In this document: one piece after another, positions 8,253 to 15,589 of the stretch
Layout of the letters: each line of letters opens with the position of its first letter
Numbering within the stretch: the first letter of the stretch is position 1
DNA from: Myxococcales bacterium
GTDB taxonomy: Bacteria > Myxococcota_A > Polyangia > Fen-1088
Assembly: GCA_003170035.1 (NCBI GenBank)
Contig: PMZX01000496.1
Coordinates: 1-22,420, forward strand
Length of the DNA stretch: 22,420 nt
Direction of reading: 5' to 3'
Translations under genes and position numbers: made by a program
Notes under the pieces: model-generated
What the model was told of the DNA's origin: nothing
What the model saw: the letters and a program-made list of their open reading frames with translations, nothing else
Databases searched by the model: none

Positions 8253-8323
8253 CTGCAAAATGGCTGAGAACAGATCTTACGTCAACTACGTCAACCTACA
8301 CCCCAAAACTATCCCTATACCCG
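8208..8323 (-). repeat. Dispersed ~115-bp repeat, copy B (inverted)
   Basis: This is the reverse complement of the elements at 5567 and 10352, with only scattered substitutions. The inverted-repeat arms are at 8227-8236 and 8255-8264. The tandem word is clearest here: ttacgtcaa and ctacgtcaa are adjacent at 8277-8294. With copy C it forms an inverted pair around the GH44 gene, and its hairpin-proximal end interrupts the metallopeptidase remnant. Confidence 0.9.
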
Positions 8324-8449
8324 CGAACGCGCTTGCGTCGATTTCGCGGATCGATATTCTACGCGGCGTTAGGAAGTCCGGTCGCCCGCGTCCGCGGGAC
8401 AGCCAGGTGGTCATTGCCGACCGTTCATTTCATCCGACGGGAGTTCGCC

Positions 8450-10318
8450 ATGCGTTCTGTGAGGACAGTCGAAGCATTGTTCGTGGTGGCCACGCTCTTT
8501 GCGTTGCAGACAACCTCGTGCTCTTCGAAGAGTGGTGGTTCCGGCGGTGGTAGCGGCGGGCAGGGAGGCAAGGGCGGGGCCACGACCGGCAACGGCGGTT
8601 CGTCCGCGAGCGGCGGCGCGACGAGCAGCGGCGGTCAGGTCGGCTCGGGCGGCACGACGATCACCCCTGCCTGCACGCCTTCGTGCACCAACAAAACCTG
8701 CGGAAGTGACGGTTGCGAGGGTACCTGCGGCGGCTGCCCACCCGCGCAGATGTGTGGCGCCAACGGCACCTGCCAAATCAAGAGCGGTTCGGGTATCCTC
8801 ATCGATGCGAGCGCTCAGCTCACGCCGATTTCGCCGGATATCTACGGAATTGGATTCGCGGACGATGAGTCGGCCAAGGTCACCACGCTCAATCGCTCGG
8901 GGGGGGACTCGGCTGAGACCTACAACTGGCAGAAGGACATCACGGGCAAGGCTGCATGGTGGAACTGCGCGAACTACGCGGGAGGGGGAAGCCCCAGCGA
9001 TGCGGACAAGTTCGTGCAAGCCAACAAGTCCAAGAACCTGAACACGCTGATGACGATTCCGATCACGGGCTGGGTCGCGAACGTTGCCACGTCGTCGGAC
9101 AGCACCTCCAGCTCGCTCCTCGGTCAGCCCCTCAGCTTCTGCAACTATCCCCAGAAGGCCGACGGCACGCTGGTCCCGTCGCTGACCTGCTGCCAAGCGA
9201 TCAACACGCAGGAATCCGTGCTCGTCGACAATGGTTCCAAGAACCTGGACACGAGCTTCATGGGCAACTGGGTCTCACATCTCGCGTCGACGTTCGGGAC
9301 TGCAGCCAGCGGCGGCGTGAAATACTACCAGCTCGACAACGAACCCGACAACTGGCAGAACAACCGCCCGGACATCTACCCGACGTTGTATCCCCCGGGA
9401 ACTGGCTGTATGGACTACGCAGTACCCATCACGTCCGGCAACGAGGCGGGCGTGTCGCCGAACGATGACATCATCAATCGCTCGATTGCGTATGCGGCGG
9501 CGGTCAAAGCTGCGGATCCGACGGCGCAGGTGCTGTTCTTGTCGGTCATGAATCCCGACGATCTCGTCAACCTGATGCAAACCGAATGCGGCGTGGGTAC
9601 GTGGGATTCGAGCAAGAAGGTTCCCTATAGCGTCACGAATCCCTATGCCATGGCGATGATGGCGAAAGCAGCACAGTACGAAGCCGCCAACCACAAGAGG
9701 ATTTTCGACTGTCTGGACACGCACTACCCGGCGGACGCGAACGACTTCTGGCAAAGGGACTCGTTGTCGCGTGTGCAAGGCTGGATTCGTGCGACGTACC
9801 TGGGCACGGGGATCTGCGTGAGCGAGTACAGCGTCTCGAACGACGCCACCGACCTTACCGCTACAACCCAGCAAGCCGACTTTCTTGGCACCTTCGGCGT
9901 GGTCGGCGTGCGACTTGCGGCGTACTGGGGCAGCCTGGTGGCGGACGACAAGACGACCCACAAGCCGGTGTACAACGCCTTCCTGATGTTCCGGAACTAC
10001 GACGGCGCAGGCGGCAAGTTCGGCAGCGTATCGGTCGGTGCCCAGAGCGGCTATGCGAACGTCCACGCCTATGCGGCGACGGACTCCGCGACCAGCCCGA
10101 CGAAGTTGTGGATCATGCTGGTCAACCGGGGGACCAGTGCGCAGAGCAACATGACGATCACGATCAACAACTTCACCGCTGCTTCGACCGCAAAGGCGTA
10201 TCAATCCGTCAACGGCGCCGCGCCGGCGGCGGCTGCCGACGTGGCGATTTCGAACGGCTCGATCTCGGGGCTTTCGATCGCCGCAAACACGATCACGCTG
10301 ATTGCGGCTGCGCGCTGA
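8450..10318 (+). CDS. GH44-type glycoside hydrolase lipoprotein (putative endoglucanase/xyloglucanase)
   Basis: The ATG at 8450 follows CGGGAG at 8438-8443 and gives 622 residues; a longer frame from 8333 lacks support. The N-terminus is a lipoprotein signal (LFALQTTSC), followed by a Gly/Ser linker and a Cys-rich module (CTPSCTNKTCGSDGC) common on myxobacterial surface enzymes. The catalytic part resembles glycoside hydrolase family 44: RSGGDSAETYNWQ near its start, the proposed acid/base Glu298 in YQLDNEPDNW and the proposed nucleophile Glu459 in CVSEYSV. A beta-rich C-terminal domain follows. GH44 enzymes cleave beta-1,4-glucans such as cellulose derivatives and xyloglucan. The gene lies alone between inverted repeat copies B and C. 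The family assignment is by motif, and a related clan A family is possible. Confidence 0.82.
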   Translation: MRSVRTVEALFVVATLFALQTTSCSSKSGGSGGGSGGQGGKGGATTGNGGSSASGGATSSGGQVGSGGTTITPACTPSCTNKTCGSDGCEGTCGGCPPAQMCGANGTCQIKSGSGILIDASAQLTPISPDIYGIGFADDESAKVTTLNRSGGDSAETYNWQKDITGKAAWWNCANYAGGGSPSDADKFVQANKSKNLNTLMTIPITGWVANVATSSDSTSSSLLGQPLSFCNYPQKADGTLVPSLTCCQAINTQESVLVDNGSKNLDTSFMGNWVSHLASTFGTAASGGVKYYQLDNEPDNWQNNRPDIYPTLYPPGTGCMDYAVPITSGNEAGVSPNDDIINRSIAYAAAVKAADPTAQVLFLSVMNPDDLVNLMQTECGVGTWDSSKKVPYSVTNPYAMAMMAKAAQYEAANHKRIFDCLDTHYPADANDFWQRDSLSRVQGWIRATYLGTGICVSEYSVSNDATDLTATTQQADFLGTFGVVGVRLAAYWGSLVADDKTTHKPVYNAFLMFRNYDGAGGKFGSVSVGAQSGYANVHAYAATDSATSPTKLWIMLVNRGTSAQSNMTITINNFTAASTAKAYQSVNGAAPAAAADVAISNGSISGLSIAANTITLIAAAR

Positions 10319-10351
10319 GAGGTGCGTACAGGTGCAGTCGGTTCAAGCGCC

Positions 10352-10469
10352 CGGGTATAGGGGACAGCTTGGGTGTGTAGGTTGATGTAGTTGACGTAAG
10401 ATCTGTTCTCAGCCATTTTGCAGATGCGATCCGGTGAAGGCAAAATGGTGCTTGAAACGACTATGCTCC
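10352..10469 (+). repeat. Dispersed ~115-bp repeat, copy C
   Basis: This copy has the same orientation as copy A and is inverted relative to copy B. Similarity runs from cgggtatagg to ctatgctcc. The inverted-repeat arms are at 10412-10421 and 10440-10449; the last base of the right arm is changed, leaving nine matched pairs plus a possible G-U pair. It starts 33 bp after the GH44 stop codon and ends five bases before the stop of the convergent membrane-protein gene. Confidence 0.9.
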
Positions 10470-10474
10470 GCCGG

Positions 10475-11875
10475 TCAGTTGTTTCCGTTCGGGAAGAACG
10501 AATCGTCGTAGCTGAACTGGGTCAAGCGATCGAAGGTGATGGCGCCGAAAAGGTTGACCGCCACCGCCCAGATCAAGAGCACCTTCCACAGGACCGTGAG
10601 TCGGCGATTTCCCACCGAGAGCAGCATGATGAAGAAGACCATGTAGTCCAGGCTGAAACGGTAGCCGAACTGGATGTAGCCCGAATTCTGGTAGAGCAGC
10701 GAGGGCAGGGCAGTGAAGAGGATGGTGATCCACAGACCGCGCGCCAGCGGGCTGCGCTCGGCCGGCGCCACGGTGTAGGCCAGATTGGGCGAGGTCACCA
10801 GCAGGGACATGCCGTGCGCTCCGACCTTCACGTAGGGGTAGTTCGCGAGAAAACGCGGCAGCAGCACCAGCGCGCAGGCCAGGTTGCGCGACAGGAAGTG
10901 CAGATTGAAGAGGCCCCATTTCTGAATCCGGTCCTGCCACGCGATGTTCAGGTACTCGTGACCGAAGACGTAGAACTTGCCGAAGCGCAGGTAATTGTGG
11001 GTCAGCAGCGCGGCCAGGATCGCCCCGGCCGCCAGGGAAAAGCGCAAGAGCTTGCCCAGCAGGCCGGCCGGTAGGCCCTGTTTGGGCAACGAACGCAGGC
11101 GTCCCCAACCGCCAGTCACGCGCACGGTTTCGAAGAGGAAGAGCGGGAACATGAATCCGAGCGGCGTACGTGTGGCAAAGCCCAGGCCGAGGAACAGCCC
11201 GGCCAGGATGGGCCGCGACGCCTCGATCGCGGCCCAGGCGTAGCCGATCACGCAGGTCACGGCGATGACGTGGGCGGTGTACCAGACCTGACCCAGCACC
11301 GAGCTGTAGAAATGGACCGAGCCCGCTCCCAGCAGAACGGTCAGCCAGAGATCGTCGGCCACGCTGCGCTTGCTGTAGCCGCGACGTCGCAGGTTGCGCA
11401 GCAACAGGAAGAGCAACACCGGATTGAACGCCGCCCATATGACGGTGAAGAGCACGTCGTTGAACGCCAGATGCCAGATGGCCACGAAGGGCAGCATCAG
11501 CACGCCGGGCAGCGGTGGAAAAGAAACGTAGCGGATCCAGGAACGCGAGACGATCTCGTCCTTGTCCACGGTCAGCGACGGGCCGCGCAGGGGATAGAAA
11601 CGATCGGTGGGGCCGGTGCCGTGAAACTGACCCTTGAGGGTGCGGCCATCCTTGAGGTGCAGAACCTCGACCCGCGCCCAGTCGTTTTCGTTGGGCGGGC
11701 TGGCGGCCAGGTCCAGGCGGCCATGCAGCCAGCCGTCGGCCAGGTAGGCGAAATGGTTGTAGGCGGAATGCTGGCGAAGCCGCCCGTCCGAGGCGCCCAG
11801 ATACGCGCCCGCGAACACGAGGTAGATGAGGGCCAGCCCCCAGCGGCTGGAGAACAGACGTTCGACCCGAGTCAT
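10475..11875 (-). CDS. Polytopic membrane protein, GT-C glycosyltransferase-like
   Basis: The protein has 466 residues. Its ATG overlaps the stop of the upstream gene (ATGA, 11872-11875), so translation is probably coupled. About ten hydrophobic segments are visible, including one at the N-terminus, a long pair around VLMLPFVAIWHLAFNDVLF and several near the C-terminus. The first extracytoplasmic loop is long and polar, as in GT-C enzymes that use polyprenyl-phosphate sugars, but I see no decisive catalytic motif. Placement directly after a GT39-like gene suggests joint work on sugar transfer at the envelope. The 3' end abuts repeat copy C yet appears complete. Confidence 0.75.
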   Translation of the reverse strand: MTRVERLFSSRWGLALIYLVFAGAYLGASDGRLRQHSAYNHFAYLADGWLHGRLDLAASPPNENDWARVEVLHLKDGRTLKGQFHGTGPTDRFYPLRGPSLTVDKDEIVSRSWIRYVSFPPLPGVLMLPFVAIWHLAFNDVLFTVIWAAFNPVLLFLLLRNLRRRGYSKRSVADDLWLTVLLGAGSVHFYSSVLGQVWYTAHVIAVTCVIGYAWAAIEASRPILAGLFLGLGFATRTPLGFMFPLFLFETVRVTGGWGRLRSLPKQGLPAGLLGKLLRFSLAAGAILAALLTHNYLRFGKFYVFGHEYLNIAWQDRIQKWGLFNLHFLSRNLACALVLLPRFLANYPYVKVGAHGMSLLVTSPNLAYTVAPAERSPLARGLWITILFTALPSLLYQNSGYIQFGYRFSLDYMVFFIMLLSVGNRRLTVLWKVLLIWAVAVNLFGAITFDRLTQFSYDDSFFPNGNN

Positions 11876-13809
11876 GGCGGCAACGGCTCCTGGCGCGGCG
11901 GAAGCGCCGCGCGCTGATAGACCACAACGAAAGGCACGCCCTCGTGGGCATACACCTGGGCTGGCCGGGTGGTCTGATAGGACTCCCAGTGCAAGTACTC
12001 ATAGACCGCGAAATGCTTTTCCAAGATCACGACGCCAAGATCGGCCTGCGCCACCAGGGGCTCGCCCACGCCCACATCGCCAATCGCCACCGGCAGCCGG
12101 CCATCGCGAGCATACATGATGAGGGCGTCGTGAAGCACGTCATGCCAGTAGATGTGGTTGGAGGGGGGACGATGCGCCGTTATCCAGGGCAGGAGCGGCA
12201 GCACGGAATAGCCCCAGAATTGCCGGTTCATGCCCAGGGAAGCGCCGCCGGCGAAACCGCCGGCCAGAAGATTATAGTGGCCCAGACCATCGGGGTGCGA
12301 GCGCTGGGTCTCGGTCACCGCCGGCAGGCACAGCAGGACGACCAGGGCCGCGGGTAAGGCCTGGCGAAGGCGCGAAGGACGCACGAGAGATGTCGCCTGA
12401 CGCGTGATCCAGGCCAGGCCCACGCCGGCCACCATGGCCAAGAAGGGCATAGCAGGCAAGAAGTGCTTCACCCCGCCGAAGATCGGCGTCGAGGGAAGCG
12501 CCAGGATGCCGAGCGGCCCCAGGATCTGCACTGCGAGGAATATGCCGGGCGCCAGGTCGACATCCGCGCCCGGACGCAGCCACGAGGCGCGCGCGCCAGG
12601 CTCGGGCGGCTCGGAATTGACCAGAGAGGGCTCGTCGCTTGCTTCACTTTTCCGGCGCCGGCGGGCCAGCACCACCGTACCTGCGGCGGCCAGAGCCAGG
12701 GTGGTGACCGGCACGGTGAACGCCGTCGAGACAAAGGGAAACGTCGCACGCAAGAGCCACTGACCGGTCTGCTTGGGCGACGGGGGCAGGTTCCAGTTTT
12801 GGCCCAGGTACTCGAAGTTGTAGTGCTCGTGTTGCGTGTGCCGCTGCACCCACTCGCGCGTGCGCGCCACCGGCGCGTGCCACAGCCAGGGCCAGAGCGC
12901 GAACAGGACGATGGGGCCCAGGCTGGCCATTGATAGGAAGGCCAGGGGCACGCGCGGCGGGCGCAGACGGAGAAATCGTCGCGTGGGGAGCCCGCCGGCG
13001 CCGCCGGCGGCGCACCATCGCGGGAGGGTTTGGGAACCCTTTGAGGGTTCCCATCTGAAATCGTTCCGCCGGATCCACAGGTAGTGGACCAGCAAGAAAC
13101 AGGGAATCAGCCAGGCGTTGTGTTTGGTGGCCAGGGCGAAGCCATAGAAGACCCCGCACAGGATGCCCCAGCGAGGCGAGCGCAGCGATTTCCAGTAGGC
13201 GAGCGCCACCAGCAAGGCCATCACTGCGATGGGCGCATCGAAGCACGAGATCTGGGCGTGGAAGAAGTAGTGTGGCTGCGCGACCGAAAGCACAGCTGCG
13301 CCGGCCGCGGCCCAGGGACCGACAAAACGGCGCGCGAAGCCGTAGACCAGCGCCACGCCGAGGCCGGCCAGCAGAATGGCGGGAAAGCGAAAGGCGGTCG
13401 ACTCGCGCGCAAACAGGGGCAGAGTCCGATGCTTGCCGTGCACTGCGATCGGGTGCAGGCCGCGCTTGGGCCCCGCGCAGTCGCAGCGATGGAACAGGCG
13501 CCACGACAGACCGTACAACGTCTTCATCAGGGGTGGGTGCTCGTGGTTGTCGCCCCAGAAGCCGTCGACGGTCGCGCGCGCGAAGGCGCGTCCGGGCTTA
13601 CCGGCGCGCACGGCCTCTCCCAGCGTTTCGAACCAGCCCCAGTAGCGCTCGCCGGCGCGGAAGTACTGCGCCTCGTCCCGGGCCAGGCCTTGCCGGCCCT
13701 CCACCGCCAGCATCCAGCCGGATGTTGCCAGCGCGAGCGCCAGCGGCACGATCCACCGGCGTTCCCACCAGCGGCGGGGCGCTTGCCCGATCTGATCCGC
13801 GCCCGCCAT
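11872..13809 (-). CDS. GT39/ArnT-like polytopic glycosyltransferase
   Basis: The protein has 645 residues from the ATG at 13809, whose first base is the last base of the preceding stop (TGATG). A longer open frame to 14271 only overlaps the upstream gene. One hydrophobic helix (21-36) precedes LARDEAQYF with Asp45-Glu46, the acidic pair expected in the first periplasmic loop of GT39/PMT and ArnT enzymes, and then NHEHPPL at 88-94, also typical. About ten further membrane segments and a soluble C-terminal domain follow. The reaction is probably sugar transfer from a lipid-linked donor to a protein or lipid, with the acceptor unknown. Residues of roughly 249-285 are low-complexity and encoded by two palindromes, an apparent insert in a loop. 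Confidence 0.82.
   Translation of the reverse strand: MAGADQIGQAPRRWWERRWIVPLALALATSGWMLAVEGRQGLARDEAQYFRAGERYWGWFETLGEAVRAGKPGRAFARATVDGFWGDNHEHPPLMKTLYGLSWRLFHRCDCAGPKRGLHPIAVHGKHRTLPLFARESTAFRFPAILLAGLGVALVYGFARRFVGPWAAAGAAVLSVAQPHYFFHAQISCFDAPIAVMALLVALAYWKSLRSPRWGILCGVFYGFALATKHNAWLIPCFLLVHYLWIRRNDFRWEPSKGSQTLPRWCAAGGAGGLPTRRFLRLRPPRVPLAFLSMASLGPIVLFALWPWLWHAPVARTREWVQRHTQHEHYNFEYLGQNWNLPPSPKQTGQWLLRATFPFVSTAFTVPVTTLALAAAGTVVLARRRRKSEASDEPSLVNSEPPEPGARASWLRPGADVDLAPGIFLAVQILGPLGILALPSTPIFGGVKHFLPAMPFLAMVAGVGLAWITRQATSLVRPSRLRQALPAALVVLLCLPAVTETQRSHPDGLGHYNLLAGGFAGGASLGMNRQFWGYSVLPLLPWITAHRPPSNHIYWHDVLHDALIMYARDGRLPVAIGDVGVGEPLVAQADLGVVILEKHFAVYEYLHWESYQTTRPAQVYAHEGVPFVVVYQRAALPPRQEPLPP
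12998..13052. repeat. Pair of palindromes inside the GT39-like gene
   Basis: A perfect 16-bp palindrome, gcgccgccggcggcgc, lies at 12998-13013. A perfect 8-bp stem, gggaaccc at 13032-13039 and gggttccc at 13045-13052, lies close by with a five-base loop. Both are in the coding frame and encode a Gly/Ala/Arg/Pro-rich stretch that interrupts otherwise hydrophobic GT39-like sequence. The pattern resembles REP-like or palindromic coding inserts, though other genomic copies cannot be checked here. Confidence 0.75.
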
Positions 13810-14711
13810 CAAGTGCGCGCCTCCGCCGCAAAGCCGAGCGTGCGCGAGGTGGGGTCGTCGACGGTAATCTCGAAGCGCACGCTCTGCGACTGTCCCGCCA
13901 GCGCAGAAGTGTCGAACTTGCGCAGGGTCCAGCCGGTTAGGCTGCCAGCCTCGATGCGGCCTAGCTCGCGGCCCTGGACGAGCACGCGAAGACTGACGGT
14001 GCCCTTGCCCGACTTGCGCAGCCACACGTTGTGCAGCCCCGCACCCACGGCCAGTTCGCGCCCGAGAGGCACGCGATCGAATTCGATGACCGTGGTCGCC
14101 TGTCCCGCGGGCTGCGTGGACAGGGCCAGGTGCGGGCTGGTGTCGATCTCGAGCAATTCGGGCTTGACCGACTGGGACGGGAGCTCGGGGCACTCGAAGC
14201 GGTCGGGCAGGGGAGAGCACCAGTTGACCTGGCCCCCGAGTCCGACTCGCGAGACAGTGGCGCGGCTCCACTCGGCAACAAAATCGAACGACACCCGGGC
14301 TGCTGCCCGCTCGTAGCGGCGCAGGGTGAGTGCGCCGTGGCGACCCGACTGTGCCACGTGACCGCCTTCGGTTTCCGGCGCCCGCGCGCCCCGCTGCGCG
14401 ATCTCCCAGATGCGGCCAAAGCGGGCGGCATCGAGTCGCCCGGCCACGGCAAGCGGGATCAGATCGCCCAGGTGCATCCGCATCAGCGGGTCAGCCCAGT
14501 CTGGCGCTGTGACGATCAGATCGCCGGGCTGAAACCCAGCCCGAATCGCGGCGGTGGCCGCGCGCCAATCCCGGTCCGCAGGCGCGCGCAGGGGAGCCAG
14601 CAGCGCGTTTGCAGTCTCGACCAGGGCGAGCACGACGATGCCAGCGGCGCAGGCATAGGCCAGACGGCGGCGCCGGAAAGAATCTGCGTCGAAGATACTG
14701 CTCAACTTCAC
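13809..14711 (-). CDS. Membrane-anchored periplasmic protein, first gene of the glycosyltransferase operon
   Basis: With a GTG at 14711 the protein has 300 residues. It starts with a basic stretch (FRRRR) and one hydrophobic helix (LAYACAAGIVVLALVETANALL), giving an N-in, C-out anchor. The next 100 residues (RDWRAATAAIRAGFQPGDLIVTAPDWADPLMRMHLG) resemble the soluble C-terminal part of some GT39-like proteins, and the remainder looks like a beta-sandwich. No catalytic motif is recognised. The open frame continues upstream, without an ATG, into the 163-bp inverted-repeat element, and no ribosome site is evident, so the start is uncertain. The stop shares one base with the start of the GT39-like gene, which argues for a shared function in envelope glycosylation. 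Confidence 0.65.
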   Translation of the reverse strand: MKLSSIFDADSFRRRRLAYACAAGIVVLALVETANALLAPLRAPADRDWRAATAAIRAGFQPGDLIVTAPDWADPLMRMHLGDLIPLAVAGRLDAARFGRIWEIAQRGARAPETEGGHVAQSGRHGALTLRRYERAAARVSFDFVAEWSRATVSRVGLGGQVNWCSPLPDRFECPELPSQSVKPELLEIDTSPHLALSTQPAGQATTVIEFDRVPLGRELAVGAGLHNVWLRKSGKGTVSLRVLVQGRELGRIEAGSLTGWTLRKFDTSALAGQSQSVRFEITVDDPTSRTLGFAAEART

Positions 14712-14829
14712 CGGGCCGCAGCGTACCGCAGTCACGCCAGCAGGGCGAGCGTATCCGATGGGCGGGGCCTTGCCTATCTTGAGCGCCCGAGGATACGACG
14801 AATCTTGCGGAGCGGACTGCCGACTGCGG

Positions 14830-14992
14830 TTAACACTACTGATTGAAATTCGGACCGAGCCGACGCGTCGCGAGGGCCCCGACCGCAACGAACGACGAGG
14901 GAGAATACTCGATGTATTTGACCGAGGAGTGAGGCGGCGGGCGGGGTCCGCAGCAGCGCCGGCGACGGGAGAATTTCAATCAGTAGTGTTAA
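14830..14992. mobile_element. 163-bp MITE-like element with perfect 22-bp terminal inverted repeats
   Basis: The left arm at 14830-14851 begins TTAACACTACTGATTGAAA, and the right arm at 14971-14992 is its exact reverse complement over 22 bases. The 119 bases between them are GC-rich and have no convincing gene. TTAA lies at both outer ends and could be part of the repeat or a target site. No other flanking duplication is evident. The element lies between the divergent genes at 14711 (minus) and 15013 (plus) and ends only 20 bp before the nitroreductase start, so it may also affect their expression. A long-range hairpin acting as a regulator is the alternative. Confidence 0.7.
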
Positions 14993-15012
14993 GCTGGTGC
15001 CCGGAGGACACC

Positions 15013-15564
15013 ATGGAATTTCGCGAGGTCGTGAAGCAACGTCGGTCGCTGCGCTCGTTTGCGCCGGTGGAAGTCAACGACGATCTCATCAAGGATCTCG
15101 CTGTCGTGGCAGGGCTGGCCCCGTCCTGTTCAAACAAGCAGCCCTGGCGCTTCGTGTTCGTGCGCAGTGCGGGTCTGCTGGAGCGGATGGTCACAACCCT
15201 GAAACCAGGGAATGCGGCCTGGGCGAAGGCGGCATCGCTGATAGTTGCGGTGTGGTCACAAGCTGATCTCGACTGCCGGACGCCGGATGGTCGCGACTAC
15301 TACCAGTTCGACGCCGGAATGGCCTCGGCGTTGCTGATGCTGGCCGCGACCGAGAAGGGCCTTTCGGGCCACCCGATTGCCGGGTTCGATCCCGAGGCGG
15401 CCCGGCAGGTTCTAGCGCTGCCCGACGGTTCCCAGGTGATCACCCTGATCATCATCGGTGGCCAGACGCACGAGATCTCGCCCGCGCTGGCGGCCTGGCA
15501 GATCGCAGCCGAGACGGAGCGCCCAGCGCGGATGCCCTTCGAGGCGTTCGCCAGCATCGTGTAG
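15013..15564 (+). CDS. Nitroreductase-family FMN oxidoreductase
   Basis: The protein has 183 residues. The ATG at 15013 has GGAGG at 15003-15007; the open frame upstream runs through the inverted-repeat element and is not credible as coding. The N-terminus shows the nitroreductase signature: an RRSLRSF FMN-phosphate-binding stretch at 10-16, then APSCSNKQPW with Asn41, Gln43 and Trp45. Family members are NAD(P)H-dependent flavoenzymes that reduce nitroaromatics, quinones or, in some cases, dihydropteridines; the substrate here is unknown. It converges with the RibD-like gene, the stops being only about 25 bp apart. Confidence 0.88.
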   Translation: MEFREVVKQRRSLRSFAPVEVNDDLIKDLAVVAGLAPSCSNKQPWRFVFVRSAGLLERMVTTLKPGNAAWAKAASLIVAVWSQADLDCRTPDGRDYYQFDAGMASALLMLAATEKGLSGHPIAGFDPEAARQVLALPDGSQVITLIIIGGQTHEISPALAAWQIAAETERPARMPFEAFASIV

Positions 15565-15589
15565 TTCTTCTGGTTCTGTTTCGCGGCGA

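Noticed and set aside
5567..10469. Integron attC sites as an explanation of the ~115-bp repeats
   Set aside because: The expected RYYYAAC and GTTRRRY core boxes are not evident, one copy is inverted relative to the others, and no integron integrase is in the window.
10461..12002. Long minus-strand frame of 513 codons overlapping the membrane-protein gene
   Set aside because: It is Arg/Pro/Ala-rich with no hydrophobic segments and lies in another frame of a clear polytopic protein with a coupled start.
13810..14271. N-terminal extension of the GT39-like gene to 14271
   Set aside because: The extension is Arg/Pro-rich shadow sequence of the upstream gene; the ATG at 13809 overlapping the upstream stop is the natural start.
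13084..14316. Plus-strand frame of 410 codons opposite the glycosyltransferase operon
   Set aside because: Composition is that of an antisense shadow in high-GC DNA, with no motif and no ribosome site.
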